From Brachynemurus nebulosus (taxonomy: Eukaryota > Arthropoda > Insecta > Neuroptera > Myrmeleontidae): a stretch of DNA of 64,000 nucleotides. Numbering within the stretch: the first letter of the stretch is position 1; every line of letters begins with the position of its first letter. The stretch spans positions 21,056,375-21,120,374 of the forward strand of contig JAPWDM010000011.1 in NCBI GenBank assembly GCA_035578155.1, written 5' to 3'. The notes under the pieces are model-generated. The model made no database searches. It had not been told where the DNA came from and worked only from the letters and a program-made list of their open reading frames with translations. Below are positions 34,904-45,130 of the stretch, one piece after another. Made by a program: the position numbers and the translations under genes.

Positions 34904-37900
34904 TTTCGTTATTTTCGTCAGGAGTAGCGTTATTCTGTAACAAGGTAGGTCGCCTTAGTTTTCTTTTAGGGATTTTCCGATTTTTAGTATCAGTCACTGT
35001 TGCCCTATTGTTAGTTTTAATAGTGATTTGTTTAAATTTTTTATGTAACTTATTATTTTGTTTATTTTCCTGAAAATAACTTATTTGGTTGGGTGAATAG
35101 TTGATGGGTGGTTCGCGTTTAGTATTTATTTTATTTATTTTGTTTTCTTTGTTTTGGACCTGATTTTGAAATGATTCACGTAGGAACTTTTCACGTTCTT
35201 GTTGTACCATTTCCGCGTTGGGGGTTAATTTAGAGTCATATTTCCGTCCAAAAAATAATTCGTATGGAGTGCAATTTATGGCGTTATGTATGGAGTTGTT
35301 ATATATAAAAATTGTATGTAACATTTTCAGGCTAGGTGAAGAAGATTTGTCTGTGGCGTGAGTGATACGGTATTTTTCCAGGAGTGTTGAATGAAACCGT
35401 TCAACAGGAGAATTTGACGTTGAACTTCTAATAGCCGTTATATGTATATTAATTCCGTATGTTTCACAAAATTGTCTAAATCGTATAGAATCGAACCCTT
35501 TTTCGGCGTCAACTACTATATTTTTTGGTCGTCCGTATTGCGAAATATATTGCGCCATTGCTTCGAGAATATGGGGTGTGTTTCTTGTTTCAATTTCATA
35601 CGCCTGTCCGAAACGTGAGAATTTATCAATGATAGTTAAATATTTTAAATTTTCCAAATAAAATATGTCCAAGTGGACAATTTCAAGAGGTTGTGTCGGC
35701 GTTTGAGTTAGTTCAAAAGTTTGCTTAGGAGGTCGTCGATCGTATTTGTTTTCATTACAAAGTTTGCAATTGTTAACGTAATATGATATTTTTGATTTTA
35801 AATTTGGGAAGTAGTGGTTACGTCTTAAATGAATAAAAGTCTCATTAATGCCTGTGTGTCTAAAGTCGTGGTATTTTTTTATAAGTTCGTCCTGCTTGTC
35901 TTCTTCTAAAACGTCTTCGAGGATTTTAGTGGCTCTAATAATACGATATTGTTTGCCTTGTGAAAAGTAATCAGAGTATATTCTTTGTATTTTTAAGAAC
36001 AATTCATCGTCGGGACAATAAAGGGCTAAAAGGAGTTTTGGTGGAACATTCTCTTTTATTACGGAGATAAGTGTATCGTCATCGTCAGATGTTAAGTTAA
36101 TCGTGATACGTCGTCGCGTATTAAAAAGAATTTCAAATTTACGTTTCCTGACATTTTGTGTGTTCTCTGTTTTATTGATAATCAATTGATTTTTAAAATC
36201 GTTTAGAGGGTTTTCCGAAATTCGTATTAAAGATGTATCATCTTCGGAGGCACTGTGTACAGTTTCAATAGAAGTACTATCTGCCGAATTGTTATTGGTA
36301 TTAGTGCTACTATTCATCGAGTGAATGCTACTATGAAGGTTGCTGTCTATTAATACACGAGAGAGTGCGTCTGCATTGGCATTTTGACGTCCAGGTTTAT
36401 GAATGATTTGGTAGTCGAATTCTTCGAGTTTCAGTCTCCATCTTACCAATTTACTATTGGGTTCTTTTAGAGACATGAGCCAACGAAGAGGTTGATGGTC
36501 AGTAATTATAGTGAAACGTCGTCCGTAAAGGTATGGTCTAAAATACTTTGTTGCCCATACGATGGCCAAAAGTTCTTTTTCTATTGTCGAGTAATTTTGT
36601 TCCGTGTTAGTCAAAGTTCGGGATGCATAACAAATAGGATGGTCTTTTCCTATTGGACCCTGTGACAAAATTGCACCAATTGCCACATTGCTAGCATCGG
36701 TAGTCAAAAGAAATTCCTTGTTGAAATCAGGGTAAGCAAGGATAGGATCGTTAGTAAGGAGATCCTTACAGGTATCGAAGCACTTAATGAATTCAGGTGT
36801 ATGTTTGACATTTTCACCTTTCTTCAGGCACTTGGTCATGGGTTTTGTCAATTTAGCGAAGTCCTTGATGAACTTCCTGTAGTAGCCTAAAAGTCCAAGG
36901 AATGATTTGATGTCTTTTTGAGTTTTCGGGATAGGAAATTTTTGAATAGCTCGAATTTTGTCCGGATTTGGCTTAATTCCTGCGTCGGTTACAACATGTC
37001 CTAAAAAATCTATTTCACGTCTAAGAAATTCACTTTTGTCAAGTTGGATTTTTAGATTTGCGTCTTTTAGTCTACTGAATACTTTGTCTAAATTAACTAT
37101 GTGTTCTTGTAATGATGTCGAGTAAACAATAATGTCGTCCATGTATACCAGACACGAAGTTCCTTGCAAGTCCTTTAAAACGTTATCCATAACCCGTTGA
37201 AAGGTTGACGGAGCGTTTTTTAATCCAAAGGGCATGCGTACGTACTCGTAATGCCCATGGTCTACTGTGAAAGCAGTCTTTTCTATATCGCGCGGATGTA
37301 CTTCAATCTGATGAAAACCAGATGCTAAATCTAAAGTGGTGAAGTACATGCACTTTCCTAATTTGTCTAGTATATCTGTAATGTTGGGAATGGGGTATTT
37401 GTCTCCTATCGTCTTGTCATTTAATTTTCGGTAGTCCACTACTAATCTCCATTTCTGTTTCCCGCTCGCGTCCTGCTTCTTTGGAACAATCCAAATGGGA
37501 CTACTCCAGGGTGAGTAACTAGGTCTAATTATTCCCTGCTGTAACATTTTGTCTATTTGAGTTTTTACTTCGTCCCTATGAATATACGGGTATCGATAAG
37601 ATTTTGTGTAAATAGGTAAATCGTCAGTCGTTTTAATTTCGTGCTTAATTTTGTTTGTAAAAGTTAAGTCCTGTCCGTCTTTATAAAATATATCTTCGTA
37701 TTTACGACAAATTTTGAAAATTGCCTTTTTCTCTTCAGTGTTTAAATGTTCTGTCCTAATTAGATTTTCTATAGGAGGTTGAATATTATCGTTATTCGAA
37801 ACGATTTGGTTAAAATTGCAATCAATAAAATCATGATTTAGAATTTCGACTTTTAATGGTTGTTCAATTAAAAACTTTTGGTTACTATTAGTCAAATTGA

Positions 37901-38477
37901 TTACCGGTGCAAATATGTGCCAATCATTTGCTCTGTATACACCTGAAGGGATTAAAAATTTATTTTGAATTCTAGTTTCTGTGACGTAGACATCTCCTGA
38001 TTGTACGTCTATAGGTAATCTGATTATTTGTTTACAATTAGAATTTATTGTGTGAATCCCACTTGTTATGTTTGGTTTAAAAAGTAATTTATTTCTAGCA
38101 AAGGGTGTAATTAACTGTTTGTTGGGAATATCAATTTGAGCTCCTAACTGATTTAGTGCGTCCAGTCCTATGAGTCCGTCGAAATAGGCATGAAATTTAA
38201 GCAATAAGAATTCGATAGTGCCGTTTTGATTAAATTCTTCAAATGTGGGTAAAAGTACCATTTTTGTAACCGTGTGGGTCCCTAATAATGCTTTAATAGA
38301 TACGGGATTTATGGTTTCTGTTGCGTTGGGATGTATGTGTTCAGGATTTATAAAGGAGTGGGAGGAACCTGTATCAATTAGAAATTTTAAAGCTTGTCCG
38401 TTTCCGTTGTCTATGTGAATATAGGGCAAGGTTGATTCCAGTAGATTCGTTTCTATGTATCCGTACTGTGGTCCCAA
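34815..38477 (-). CDS. pol: errantivirus Pol polyprotein (PR-RT-RNaseH-IN)
   Basis: About 1,220 codons. Domains in order: aspartic protease with LIDTGSS (D35); reverse transcriptase with TLDLASGFHQ (~381) and YMDD (445-448); RNase H with TTDAS (D594), E634, TDHQPLRW (D660) and the ADALSR end (D703); integrase with an H-H-C-C zinc site (H870/H874, C904/C907) and the D-D-35-E triad at D937, D990 and E1026. All catalytic residues are present. The codon at 38477 is TTG, not ATG, and lies inside gag, so pol is expected as a Gag-Pol fusion by -1 frameshift. A basic tail follows the integrase core. It overlaps env at 34815-34903. It carries out reverse transcription and integration of the element. 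Confidence 0.96.
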   Translation of the reverse strand: MGPQYGYIETNLLESTLPYIHIDNGNGQALKFLIDTGSSHSFINPEHIHPNATETINPVSIKALLGTHTVTKMVLLPTFEEFNQNGTIEFLLLKFHAYFDGLIGLDALNQLGAQIDIPNKQLITPFARNKLLFKPNITSGIHTINSNCKQIIRLPIDVQSGDVYVTETRIQNKFLIPSGVYRANDWHIFAPVINLTNSNQKFLIEQPLKVEILNHDFIDCNFNQIVSNNDNIQPPIENLIRTEHLNTEEKKAIFKICRKYEDIFYKDGQDLTFTNKIKHEIKTTDDLPIYTKSYRYPYIHRDEVKTQIDKMLQQGIIRPSYSPWSSPIWIVPKKQDASGKQKWRLVVDYRKLNDKTIGDKYPIPNITDILDKLGKCMYFTTLDLASGFHQIEVHPRDIEKTAFTVDHGHYEYVRMPFGLKNAPSTFQRVMDNVLKDLQGTSCLVYMDDIIVYSTSLQEHIVNLDKVFSRLKDANLKIQLDKSEFLRREIDFLGHVVTDAGIKPNPDKIRAIQKFPIPKTQKDIKSFLGLLGYYRKFIKDFAKLTKPMTKCLKKGENVKHTPEFIKCFDTCKDLLTNDPILAYPDFNKEFLLTTDASNVAIGAILSQGPIGKDHPICYASRTLTNTEQNYSTIEKELLAIVWATKYFRPYLYGRRFTIITDHQPLRWLMSLKEPNSKLVRWRLKLEEFDYQIIHKPGRQNANADALSRVLIDSNLHSSIHSMNSSTNTNNNSADSTSIETVHSASEDDTSLIRISENPLNDFKNQLIINKTENTQNVRKRKFEILFNTRRRITINLTSDDDDTLISVIKENVPPKLLLALYCPDDELFLKIQRIYSDYFSQGKQYRIIRATKILEDVLEEDKQDELIKKYHDFRHTGINETFIHLRRNHYFPNLKSKISYYVNNCKLCNENKYDRRPPKQTFELTQTPTQPLEIVHLDIFYLENLKYLTIIDKFSRFGQAYEIETRNTPHILEAMAQYISQYGRPKNIVVDAEKGFDSIRFRQFCETYGINIHITAIRSSTSNSPVERFHSTLLEKYRITHATDKSSSPSLKMLHTIFIYNNSIHNAINCTPYELFFGRKYDSKLTPNAEMVQQEREKFLRESFQNQVQNKENKINKINTKREPPINYSPNQISYFQENKQNNKLHKKFKQITIKTNNRATVTDTKNRKIPKRKLRRPTLLQNNATPDENNENAETRNTGLNEQPGTSGCATRAGQTQPRI
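34934..34945 (-). promoter_or_regulatory. candidate env 3' splice site
   Basis: In element sense CTTGTTACAG followed by A: a short pyrimidine-rich run plus CAG at 34935-34937, 32 nt before the env ATG. The env frame is open from here through the ATG, with the hydrophobic residues ITLLLT. Errantivirus Env is known to come from spliced RNA. This exact site is an inference. Confidence 0.4.
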
Positions 38478-39838
38478 TTGTACTGAAAATTTTGATCGTC
38501 AATTTCAGCCTGAGGTGTCATATGATCATTTGACTGATCGTATTCCGAATATTGTTCGTTTTCGTTGTTAGTATCAACATATTCGACGTATTCATCGAGT
38601 GATGAATAGTTTTGTGCTTCTGCATTGTGAAGCTCTTTGCTTGTAAAGGTTGGTTTACTTTGAGTTTGGAAAAAATTTGGTTTTGGTTGTTGTGGAGGAT
38701 TTGTACGTGACTGAGGAATATTATTATTTCTTATGCTGATCCTATTACTACCAATTTCCATGGGTGTTGGTGTTGGAAATTGCCTAGTGTTTTGTTGTGT
38801 TTGAAATGGTCTAAATTGTTGTGTTTGTTGTGTTTGAAATGGTCTAAGTTGTTGTGTTTGTTGTGTGTAATAAGGATTATATGTAATGGGTGGTCTTTGA
38901 ATAAATTGCGGTGTAGACGGTATATTCCTAAGAGGTCTATTTTGTGTTAATTTAATGTTTGTTTGAGGTTGTATGTATGAGCGTTGATGATAATGTATGT
39001 TTTGTTCTCTAACTGCATATTCAAATGCATTTTGAATAGTATCCGGATTTCTAGCTCTTACTACGGAGCCTATTGGTTCACGAAGTCCGGCAAGAAAGAC
39101 ATCTTTTGCTAAATTTTTAAAAAGCGATAATTTAGATGATATAGCTGATTGATTTGATTCATTTAACTTAGTGAAGTTAACCAGAGAGGAAAGAATTTCT
39201 ATGATTTGCGCATAGAATTCCTCCATCTTTTGATTTGGAGTTTGTCTTAAATTGTGTAAATCACGAATTAATGTTGTTTCATTACGTTTGTCAGCGTAAT
39301 GAGATATTAAATTTGATTTAATAATATTCCAATCGGTTGGTGTACCGTACATATTCAGTACTTCGTTTGCATCACCAACAATTTTGTTGCGGATAGCACG
39401 TATCCACATTTTGCCATAACCTTGCGTCCAATCGATTGTAACGCAACTCATAATTTCCTCCACATTCTCTATGAAATCATGTAACGTTCTTGGGTTACCG
39501 TTAAATTCCGGAAGATTTTTGATTGGATCCGGTATTTTGAAGGCTTCTAATATTTGCGAAAAACCGGTTATTTCTTGTGAAGTCATGTCTATTTTTGTAT
39601 TTGAAAAGGTGTTTAAACTAATAGAAGTATTTGGTAATTGATTTGATTCAGTAATAAGGTTATTATTTGATTGATTACTAATATTATCTAAATCTAAAGA
39701 GTTGCCCTGTATCGTATTCTCTGATACAATCGCACCTGACTCAGTTATTACGTATACAGCGTCCAACTGAGGAACGTCCGATCTAGGATATGGTTTAAAT
39801 GATGGTGTTTTTAATTTGAGGCGTAAAAATTTGGACAT
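38453..39838 (-). CDS. gag: errantivirus Gag
   Basis: A 461-residue structural polyprotein that would form the particle and package RNA. The ATG at 39838 lies 273 nt after the primer site. Residues ~105-285 form a helical capsid-like region (IPDPIKNLPEFNGNPRTL, then QKMEEFYAQIIEIL). Residues ~285-395 are rich in Q, T, P and F with a repeated RPFQTQQTQQ-type unit. The C-terminus is acidic. There is no CCHC zinc knuckle, as is common for errantivirus Gag. It ends with TAG at 38453, overlapping pol in the -1 frame. Confidence 0.93.
   Translation of the reverse strand: MSKFLRLKLKTPSFKPYPRSDVPQLDAVYVITESGAIVSENTIQGNSLDLDNISNQSNNNLITESNQLPNTSISLNTFSNTKIDMTSQEITGFSQILEAFKIPDPIKNLPEFNGNPRTLHDFIENVEEIMSCVTIDWTQGYGKMWIRAIRNKIVGDANEVLNMYGTPTDWNIIKSNLISHYADKRNETTLIRDLHNLRQTPNQKMEEFYAQIIEILSSLVNFTKLNESNQSAISSKLSLFKNLAKDVFLAGLREPIGSVVRARNPDTIQNAFEYAVREQNIHYHQRSYIQPQTNIKLTQNRPLRNIPSTPQFIQRPPITYNPYYTQQTQQLRPFQTQQTQQFRPFQTQQNTRQFPTPTPMEIGSNRISIRNNNIPQSRTNPPQQPKPNFFQTQSKPTFTSKELHNAEAQNYSSLDEYVEYVDTNNENEQYSEYDQSNDHMTPQAEIDDQNFQYNWDHSTDT
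38486..38492 (-). promoter_or_regulatory. probable -1 ribosomal frameshift heptamer
   Basis: In the gag frame the sequence reads CAA AAT TTT CAG, giving A AAT TTT, which fits X XXY YYZ. A -1 slip enters the open pol frame 34 nt before the gag stop. Any stimulatory structure downstream was not assessed. Confidence 0.75.
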
Positions 39839-40101
39839 ATATAAGCAGAAAGGAACAAATATGAAATAGCGAAAAAATGTGTAATCACTTTACTCACAGA
39901 ATGCTCCAGATTACTTTCATTTCCTTGTAGTAGATAGGTTTCGTTGCTGTTTAAAGGATTGGAATCCACGCACTGCTGGTCGATGACTGTGTACCACTTT
40001 CCTTAATGAGCCGTTAAGGTTGAGTCACTGTCCTGATGATCCGTCAGTCTTTTAACTCACAATACACTAATTAACCGACAACAATGTAACAACAATCCGA
40101 A

Positions 40102-40112
40102 CGACTGCGCCA
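40102..40112 (-). promoter_or_regulatory. primer binding site (tRNA-Ser type)
   Basis: Directly after the 5' LTR, in element sense: TGGCGCAGTCG, with the T shared with the LTR end. It is complementary to a tRNA 3' end CGACTGCGCCA, which fits insect tRNA-Ser acceptor stems (5' GCAGTCG) and the primer used by 17.6/297-like errantiviruses. Confidence 0.85.
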
Positions 40113-40521
40113 GTTAAGTTTTACAACAATTAAAATTAGTTTTTAAAAATTTATTTTAATTAACTTTCACAATTTTTATTAATTTTGATACAATAAAATA
40201 TTACAAAGAAATGAATAATGCCCGAACAGAGATTACGCCTAGCTTAACTGCTAAATCGGAAGTTAAATGTGTCTTTTGTTTTAATCGTTTATATATGTTT
40301 TATAATGATTATTAAGCATAAAGAATTAATACATATTACATGTTGTGTATAATTACAATTTTAGATAATAAAATAAAATGATGATATGAATAATATTATA
40401 ATATGATATGTTAATGTTCATAAGTTTGTTATAATTGCCCTATGACACTAAATTCTATGAAACGTATAGGCGACTGTGTGAAGACGCTGATGTAGCTAAT
40501 TTGGCGGATGTGGTCATTCCA

Positions 40522-40526
<5 letters not shown>
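40112..40526 (-). repeat. errantivirus 5' LTR (415 bp)
   Basis: Appears identical to 32927-33341. It should carry the promoter: a TATA-like ATATATAAACG lies mid-LTR in element sense (plus positions ~40286-40296), upstream of the CTCTGTTCGGGCATTATTC stretch where transcription may start (inference). It precedes the primer site. Confidence 0.95.

Positions 40527-40552
<26 letters not shown>
40527..40552. repeat. (TA)n microsatellite, right flank of errantivirus
   Basis: Continuation of the microsatellite at 32876-32926, interrupted by the provirus. Confidence 0.9.
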
Positions 40553-40561
<9 letters not shown>

Positions 40562-41163
40562 ATTTAATATGAATTGTATTCAAATGATCGATCAGCTGTG
40601 CAGCCAATCGGTCTATCAATAAAATAAGTTACTTCCGAGTTTTCACTTATTATTGTGTTCAAAATGAATTTATTTATTTATTATTTAATGTGGATATTAT
40701 TATTATTTTCACATCGTTATCAACGGCAGCCGATGAGCCCGCCCGTTTCTAAATTCAATCCACCTATCTGAATACATATTATGTGTGCACCTACACGCAT
40801 TATATATATTATCAAATTATTACTAACACTATACAAAAACTATCACTTGATTGAATACATAAGATTATATTGTAAAATAAACCATTGTATATAGCGCTTA
40901 GTGTAAATGCTGAGAACATTTGAAATTTTAACACGTTGGGAATCATAGCCTATTATAATGAAACGCCCCAAAGCGTACACCATTTTGACAACTAATACAC
41001 ATTATATGAAATTGTGGACACGGTACAGCGCTGTGTCGCAGTTAATCAAATTTCACTTGACGCCGTATGACGTCCATGATCGTCAGCTTATTAATTCTAT
41101 TATTCAGTAATGACTTGAATAAGAGGAAAATTTCATCAAATTGTATTCATTTATTTTTTTTTT
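40553..41163. other. AT-rich non-coding stretch
   Basis: No gene or bounded repeat seen. Confidence 0.4.
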
Positions 41164-41413
41164 ATATAACGTAAAAGCCCCCATTATGGAACGGTATCTA
41201 ATACTGGAACAGTTTTGATATTTACATATTAATGAAGTTATTTCTGAAAGAAACGTCTGATAACAAAAATTTTTATTAATAGAATGATTGTTTTTCAGTT
41301 TAAATTCACCTCGCATTTAATGTTTCCTTACTTAATTAAAGAAATAAATATGTAAATGTCAAACCTGTTCCAGTATTAGATACCGTTCCATAATGGGGGC
41401 TTTTACGTTATAT
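41164..41413. mobile_element. foldback MITE, 250 bp, with 49-bp perfect outer arms
   Basis: ATATAACGTAAAAGCCCCCA ... ACTGGAACAG (41164-41212) is exactly reverse-complemented at 41365-41413. Imperfect pairing continues inward (GATATTTACATATTAAT against AATATGTAAATGTC) to give arms of about 85 bp. No target duplication longer than TA/TAT can be argued. The ORF at 41104-41316 is an artefact. Confidence 0.82.
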
Positions 41414-41488
41414 GCAGGTAATTATGATATTAAAATGTTCTAAGCAATTTACTGGAGAGAGCGCTGGGAAACGAGGGTATTGACTTTA

Positions 41489-41699
41489 TTATACCCCGTT
41501 TCAAATACAACTGAGCATGAGTCATTGTTAAAAAATTAAATAATTCTTATATTTGAAACAAATCAATCTTCTATTCTTTTCTAAAAACAAACTGCAAATT
41601 TAAAATTTACGTAATCAAAGAGATAAAGTCAAGAAAACAGAAATTATTTAAATTCATAAGTTAAATTCATGGTTAAATTTAAGTGAAATGGACCATACT
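41489..41699 (+). mobile_element. ~215-bp MITE family, copy B
   Basis: Same orientation as 12117-12333, sharing GAAACAAATCAATCTTCTAT and CAAACTGCAAATTTAAAATT and the end GAAATGGACCATAC. Some indels relative to copy A. Confidence 0.72.
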
Positions 41700-42070
41700 A
41701 GAATTCCCTTCGTTATTAAAATTTTATATATTTTACGGATAATTAACTTTTAGTAAACTAGAAGAGAACCATCCTTTTCTATCTAACAATGTCCTTTTCA
41801 TATTTCTCTTATTTTCTTGCCTTACATTTTAGTGAATTTCCAGAAAGAAAATTCAACAAAGACAACTACCATCATGATGAGACTTGAGCCCGACACTGTA
41901 TGTTTTGAGATTCCTAGAACATACGCGGAATATGATTTTTTTGGGTAGTTTTCGACAAAAAGGATGAACTTTTACCAAAGTTTGAACAATTCAAAAGTTT
42001 TCCAAATTATTTTTACACATCAACAAAACTACATTTTAAAAGTCAAAACAATTATGGTGGTCCACAATTA

Positions 42071-42790
42071 GGGTGGTCCAGAATTATGTACCTAATTGCT
42101 AGAGCTGATAGCACTTCCAAAAGTAATGGTATCTTTTCATCTATACTTTTTTTCCAAAACTCAATAATACGGGAGATACATCTCTCTAGAGAAGTGAAAC
42201 GAAAACCATTCTTTCCTAAATATTTTCCAAACGCTTTTGGATAACGGATTGATATTTTAGGGATACGTACCTTGTATTAGAAGGATTAAATTTATATTAA
42301 CATTTATTCCATCACTTAAGATTAAGCGCTGGTTTTGGGTGGTAGGTGTTAGTTATCACATCTTTTCTTTTTTAATTTGAAGTTATTTAAACAAATTTCT
42401 TAACAGTATGATTCCTCAGACAATTCCACGCAAAAAAGGTATACTTGTTACATTTCGATAAATAATGCCGTTTTCGAGTAATTTGAAGTAGAAATATCAA
42501 TTTCCAAATTATCCCCTAATCATAAGTGATGGAATAATTGGTACCATAAATTTAATTATCCTGATGTTCATACGTACCCCTAAAATATGAATCCGTTATA
42601 CAAAAGCGCCTAAAAAATTTAAGAAAAAGAAGTCGGTTTGGTTCCACCCCTCTACATTTCACCCCCTCACTTTATTTCTCTGATTATTGAGTTTTGGAAA
42701 AAAGTGTAGATGAAAAGGTACCATTATTTTTGAACGTACTACCAGCTCTAGTAATTACGGTACATAGTTCTGGACCACCGTGTATAAGAT
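42071..42790. mobile_element. foldback DNA element, ~720 bp
   Basis: The left end GGGTGGTCCAGAATTATGTA and inverted right end CGGTGGTCCAGAACTATGTA match. The pairing continues through ATTACTTTTGGAAGT-, TTCATCTATACTTTTTTCCA- and ACTTCTTT-type blocks for about 250 bp per arm, with roughly 15 percent divergence and a ~200-bp centre. TA dinucleotides flank or lie within a few bases of each end. No transposase. Probably an old mariner-type foldback. Confidence 0.68.
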
Positions 42791-45130
42791 GGGTTTGCAA
42801 ATCATTGTTCTAAATAAATTGGTTTTCGACAAAAATTAAAAATGAATTTCCAAAAGTCAAAAGTTTTTTGAAATTTTTATTACACCATCGTAAAGTGTGG
42901 AAAAAGTCACATAAAGTAGATTATTAAATCGTTACCATATAAACTAGTTTTTGAGAAAAATTTAAATAAATTTTACTTTATTTACATTTGGTCTATACAG
43001 ATTTATACAGGGTGTAAGGAAAATAAGTTTAGATATCCAGAGAGCAGATAGAATGTTTGTGTTTTGCTAGTAAATATATACGGATAAAATTTTACTTCAA
43101 AGATTTTTTATAGACAAAAAGAGAAATTCACTATGTTACGCACAGAATACTGCGACAGGGGTATTTTTTTAATTTCTTATGTATCTGGTGTCTTGATAGT
43201 TAATGTATATAGGTAAATATCTGTAATAATATATGTACACATTATCGAATATTAATAAATGTGTAGGAAATAATTTAATTAAATGCCAGGAACAGTTAAA
43301 TTAGCGTAAACAATAAAATTACCAACCCATTTATTTAATTTGATATTAAAACTAGGTAGGTAACAAAATGTATATGTATGTATGTGTACTATTATTGTAT
43401 GTACATAAATTGTCAGATTTCAACCTGAAATATGAACACGAATTTTGTGGCAGACAGGAATTGTCTGCGATTAAACACAAATTAGAAGTCACTGAATATA
43501 AACAATGACCCAATTTTACCGTTTTATTTGTCATAATATTTAAAATAAAATTGTTTACTTCTCCCCAGCGTTACCACCATTAAAATGGCATGGATTTTGT
43601 GGTCATCGGATTTTGTATATTCCAATGTTTCGGTGCTAAAAGCGTCGAGCTCTTTTTCAATTAATTAGATTGCAATATTGCTTTCTTTTTGTAGCATTTG
43701 TTTTTACATTAAAAGTATTAAGGTCCGATCCAGGGCCGGACCTACTCTAAATGACGCCCGGGGAAAGTCAAAGTAAAGAAAAAAATTCCTAATTTTCGCT
43801 CCCCCAAAACCTGGTGTTCGGGGCATGTGCCCCTACTACCTCCTTCTTTTTTCTTACAGTTTCTGTAAAATAAAAATCAAGTAGATATTTGTTTTGTACG
43901 AAAAAAGAATTAGTACTTCTTTTAGTTAGGATTCGCTGTTTTCCTTTTACATAGTCAAGAACGACAATATAATTATTGTTTTATTTATAGTTTTATAACC
44001 ATTGCGAGCAATGGTCTAGGTGTCCGTACGGGTAAGATCGGACCCTTCTTTAGTTTTAAAATAAACTTTAGAAGCTAGTATGCAACATAGAATAATGAAC
44101 CACTTACCCAACATAGCTAAAAAAAGCTATTACAGTGCAGAGAAATGACATCACGAGTGACATTTACGAATTGACCACTTCCGAGTACTAAAACAAATTT
44201 TCCTCTACTAATTATTGCAAGATAGGCTCAAAAAATGACACATTTTTTCAACGTAAAATTACAATCAAACCTCGTTCAAACCTTATAATTAGAATCAACT
44301 TGGCACATTTTGGAGCAAAATATTATAAACTCCCTATATTTAAATACATTTTACGTTATGTAATGCTATAATTTAATATATTACTATAAATATTTGCAAT
44401 ACCGTCAATGCAAATGTAATATAGACATTACCATATCTGGACCTAAGTAAACATCCATCTTCATTAATTCACTATACCCATTATCAGCTTTATTTGGTTT
44501 ATTATAAAATTTTTAGTTCGTTCAAGCGTATATAATGATTTTATTTTTAATTCAATAGAATATTATATTTCTATATATTATGTATTATACCCACCCAAGA
44601 ATAATCACTGGAACCAATCAAAGTGAACATTGATGAACGAAAAACCTAATTAGCGGAAAAATTATCCACAGAAAACATGTTTGTTTCCAGTCAAAATGAA
44701 TTTTAATATCGAAACCGATGATTTCACTATGAAAATAACCTTTGGTAAACAAATTCCTTTTTATGTTCCGAACTACCTTCGTGGAAGTTCGGAACATTAT
44801 AAGATTGGTGAGTAACCGAAAATTTGAGAGAAGTGGTAAATCAGAGAATAAATCAGAGAACAAATGGTAAATAATAATAGAGTTTTACATTCATATATTG
44901 AATATACGCAAGAGGACTATGTATTGTATGTATTTCATGTACCTGTGAATTCTATGGTTTGGTGGCCAACGCACAATCAAGTTTACTTGATTGTACACAA
45001 AATTGCAATAAAAAAAAAAATTTCTCTTTCTATTTCTATTTTATAGAAGCGTGTATATATTTATCTCTTTCTTTCGCTGTTTTTTCTTAAAATTATTAAT
45101 AATGGAACAGATTCTAAAAATTGTTATCTT
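42791..45130. other. non-coding stretch with repeat fragments
   Basis: No gene. AAATTCACTATGTTACGCAC ... TGCGACAGGGGTATT at 43125-43168 is an inverted relative of 53640-53682. At 43722-44045 GGTCCGATC and GATCGGACC bound a piece beginning CAGGGCCGGACCTAC, possibly an old hAT-like element. Short ORFs here are not convincing. Confidence 0.4.

Larger units (their letters stand above)
32927..40526 (-). mobile_element. complete errantivirus (gypsy-like endogenous retrovirus)
   Basis: A 7.6-kb provirus on the minus strand. Order in its own sense: 5' LTR (40112-40526), tRNA-Ser primer site, gag, pol, env, polypurine tract, 3' LTR (32927-33341). LTRs begin AGTTAT and end TTAACT, as in insect errantiviruses. 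Both LTRs are 415 bp and appear identical, and all three ORFs are open, so insertion is recent and the copy may be competent. Insertion into a TA-rich site fits the known TAYATA-like preference of the group. It resembles the 17.6/297 branch in primer tRNA; species-level identity cannot be given. Confidence 0.96.

Noticed and set aside
43722..44045. TIR element bounded by GGTCCGATC / GATCGGACC
   Set aside because: Only 9-11 bp match, flanks do not duplicate (TTAA versus TTCT), and an overlapping hAT-like start competes. Left as a possible relic.
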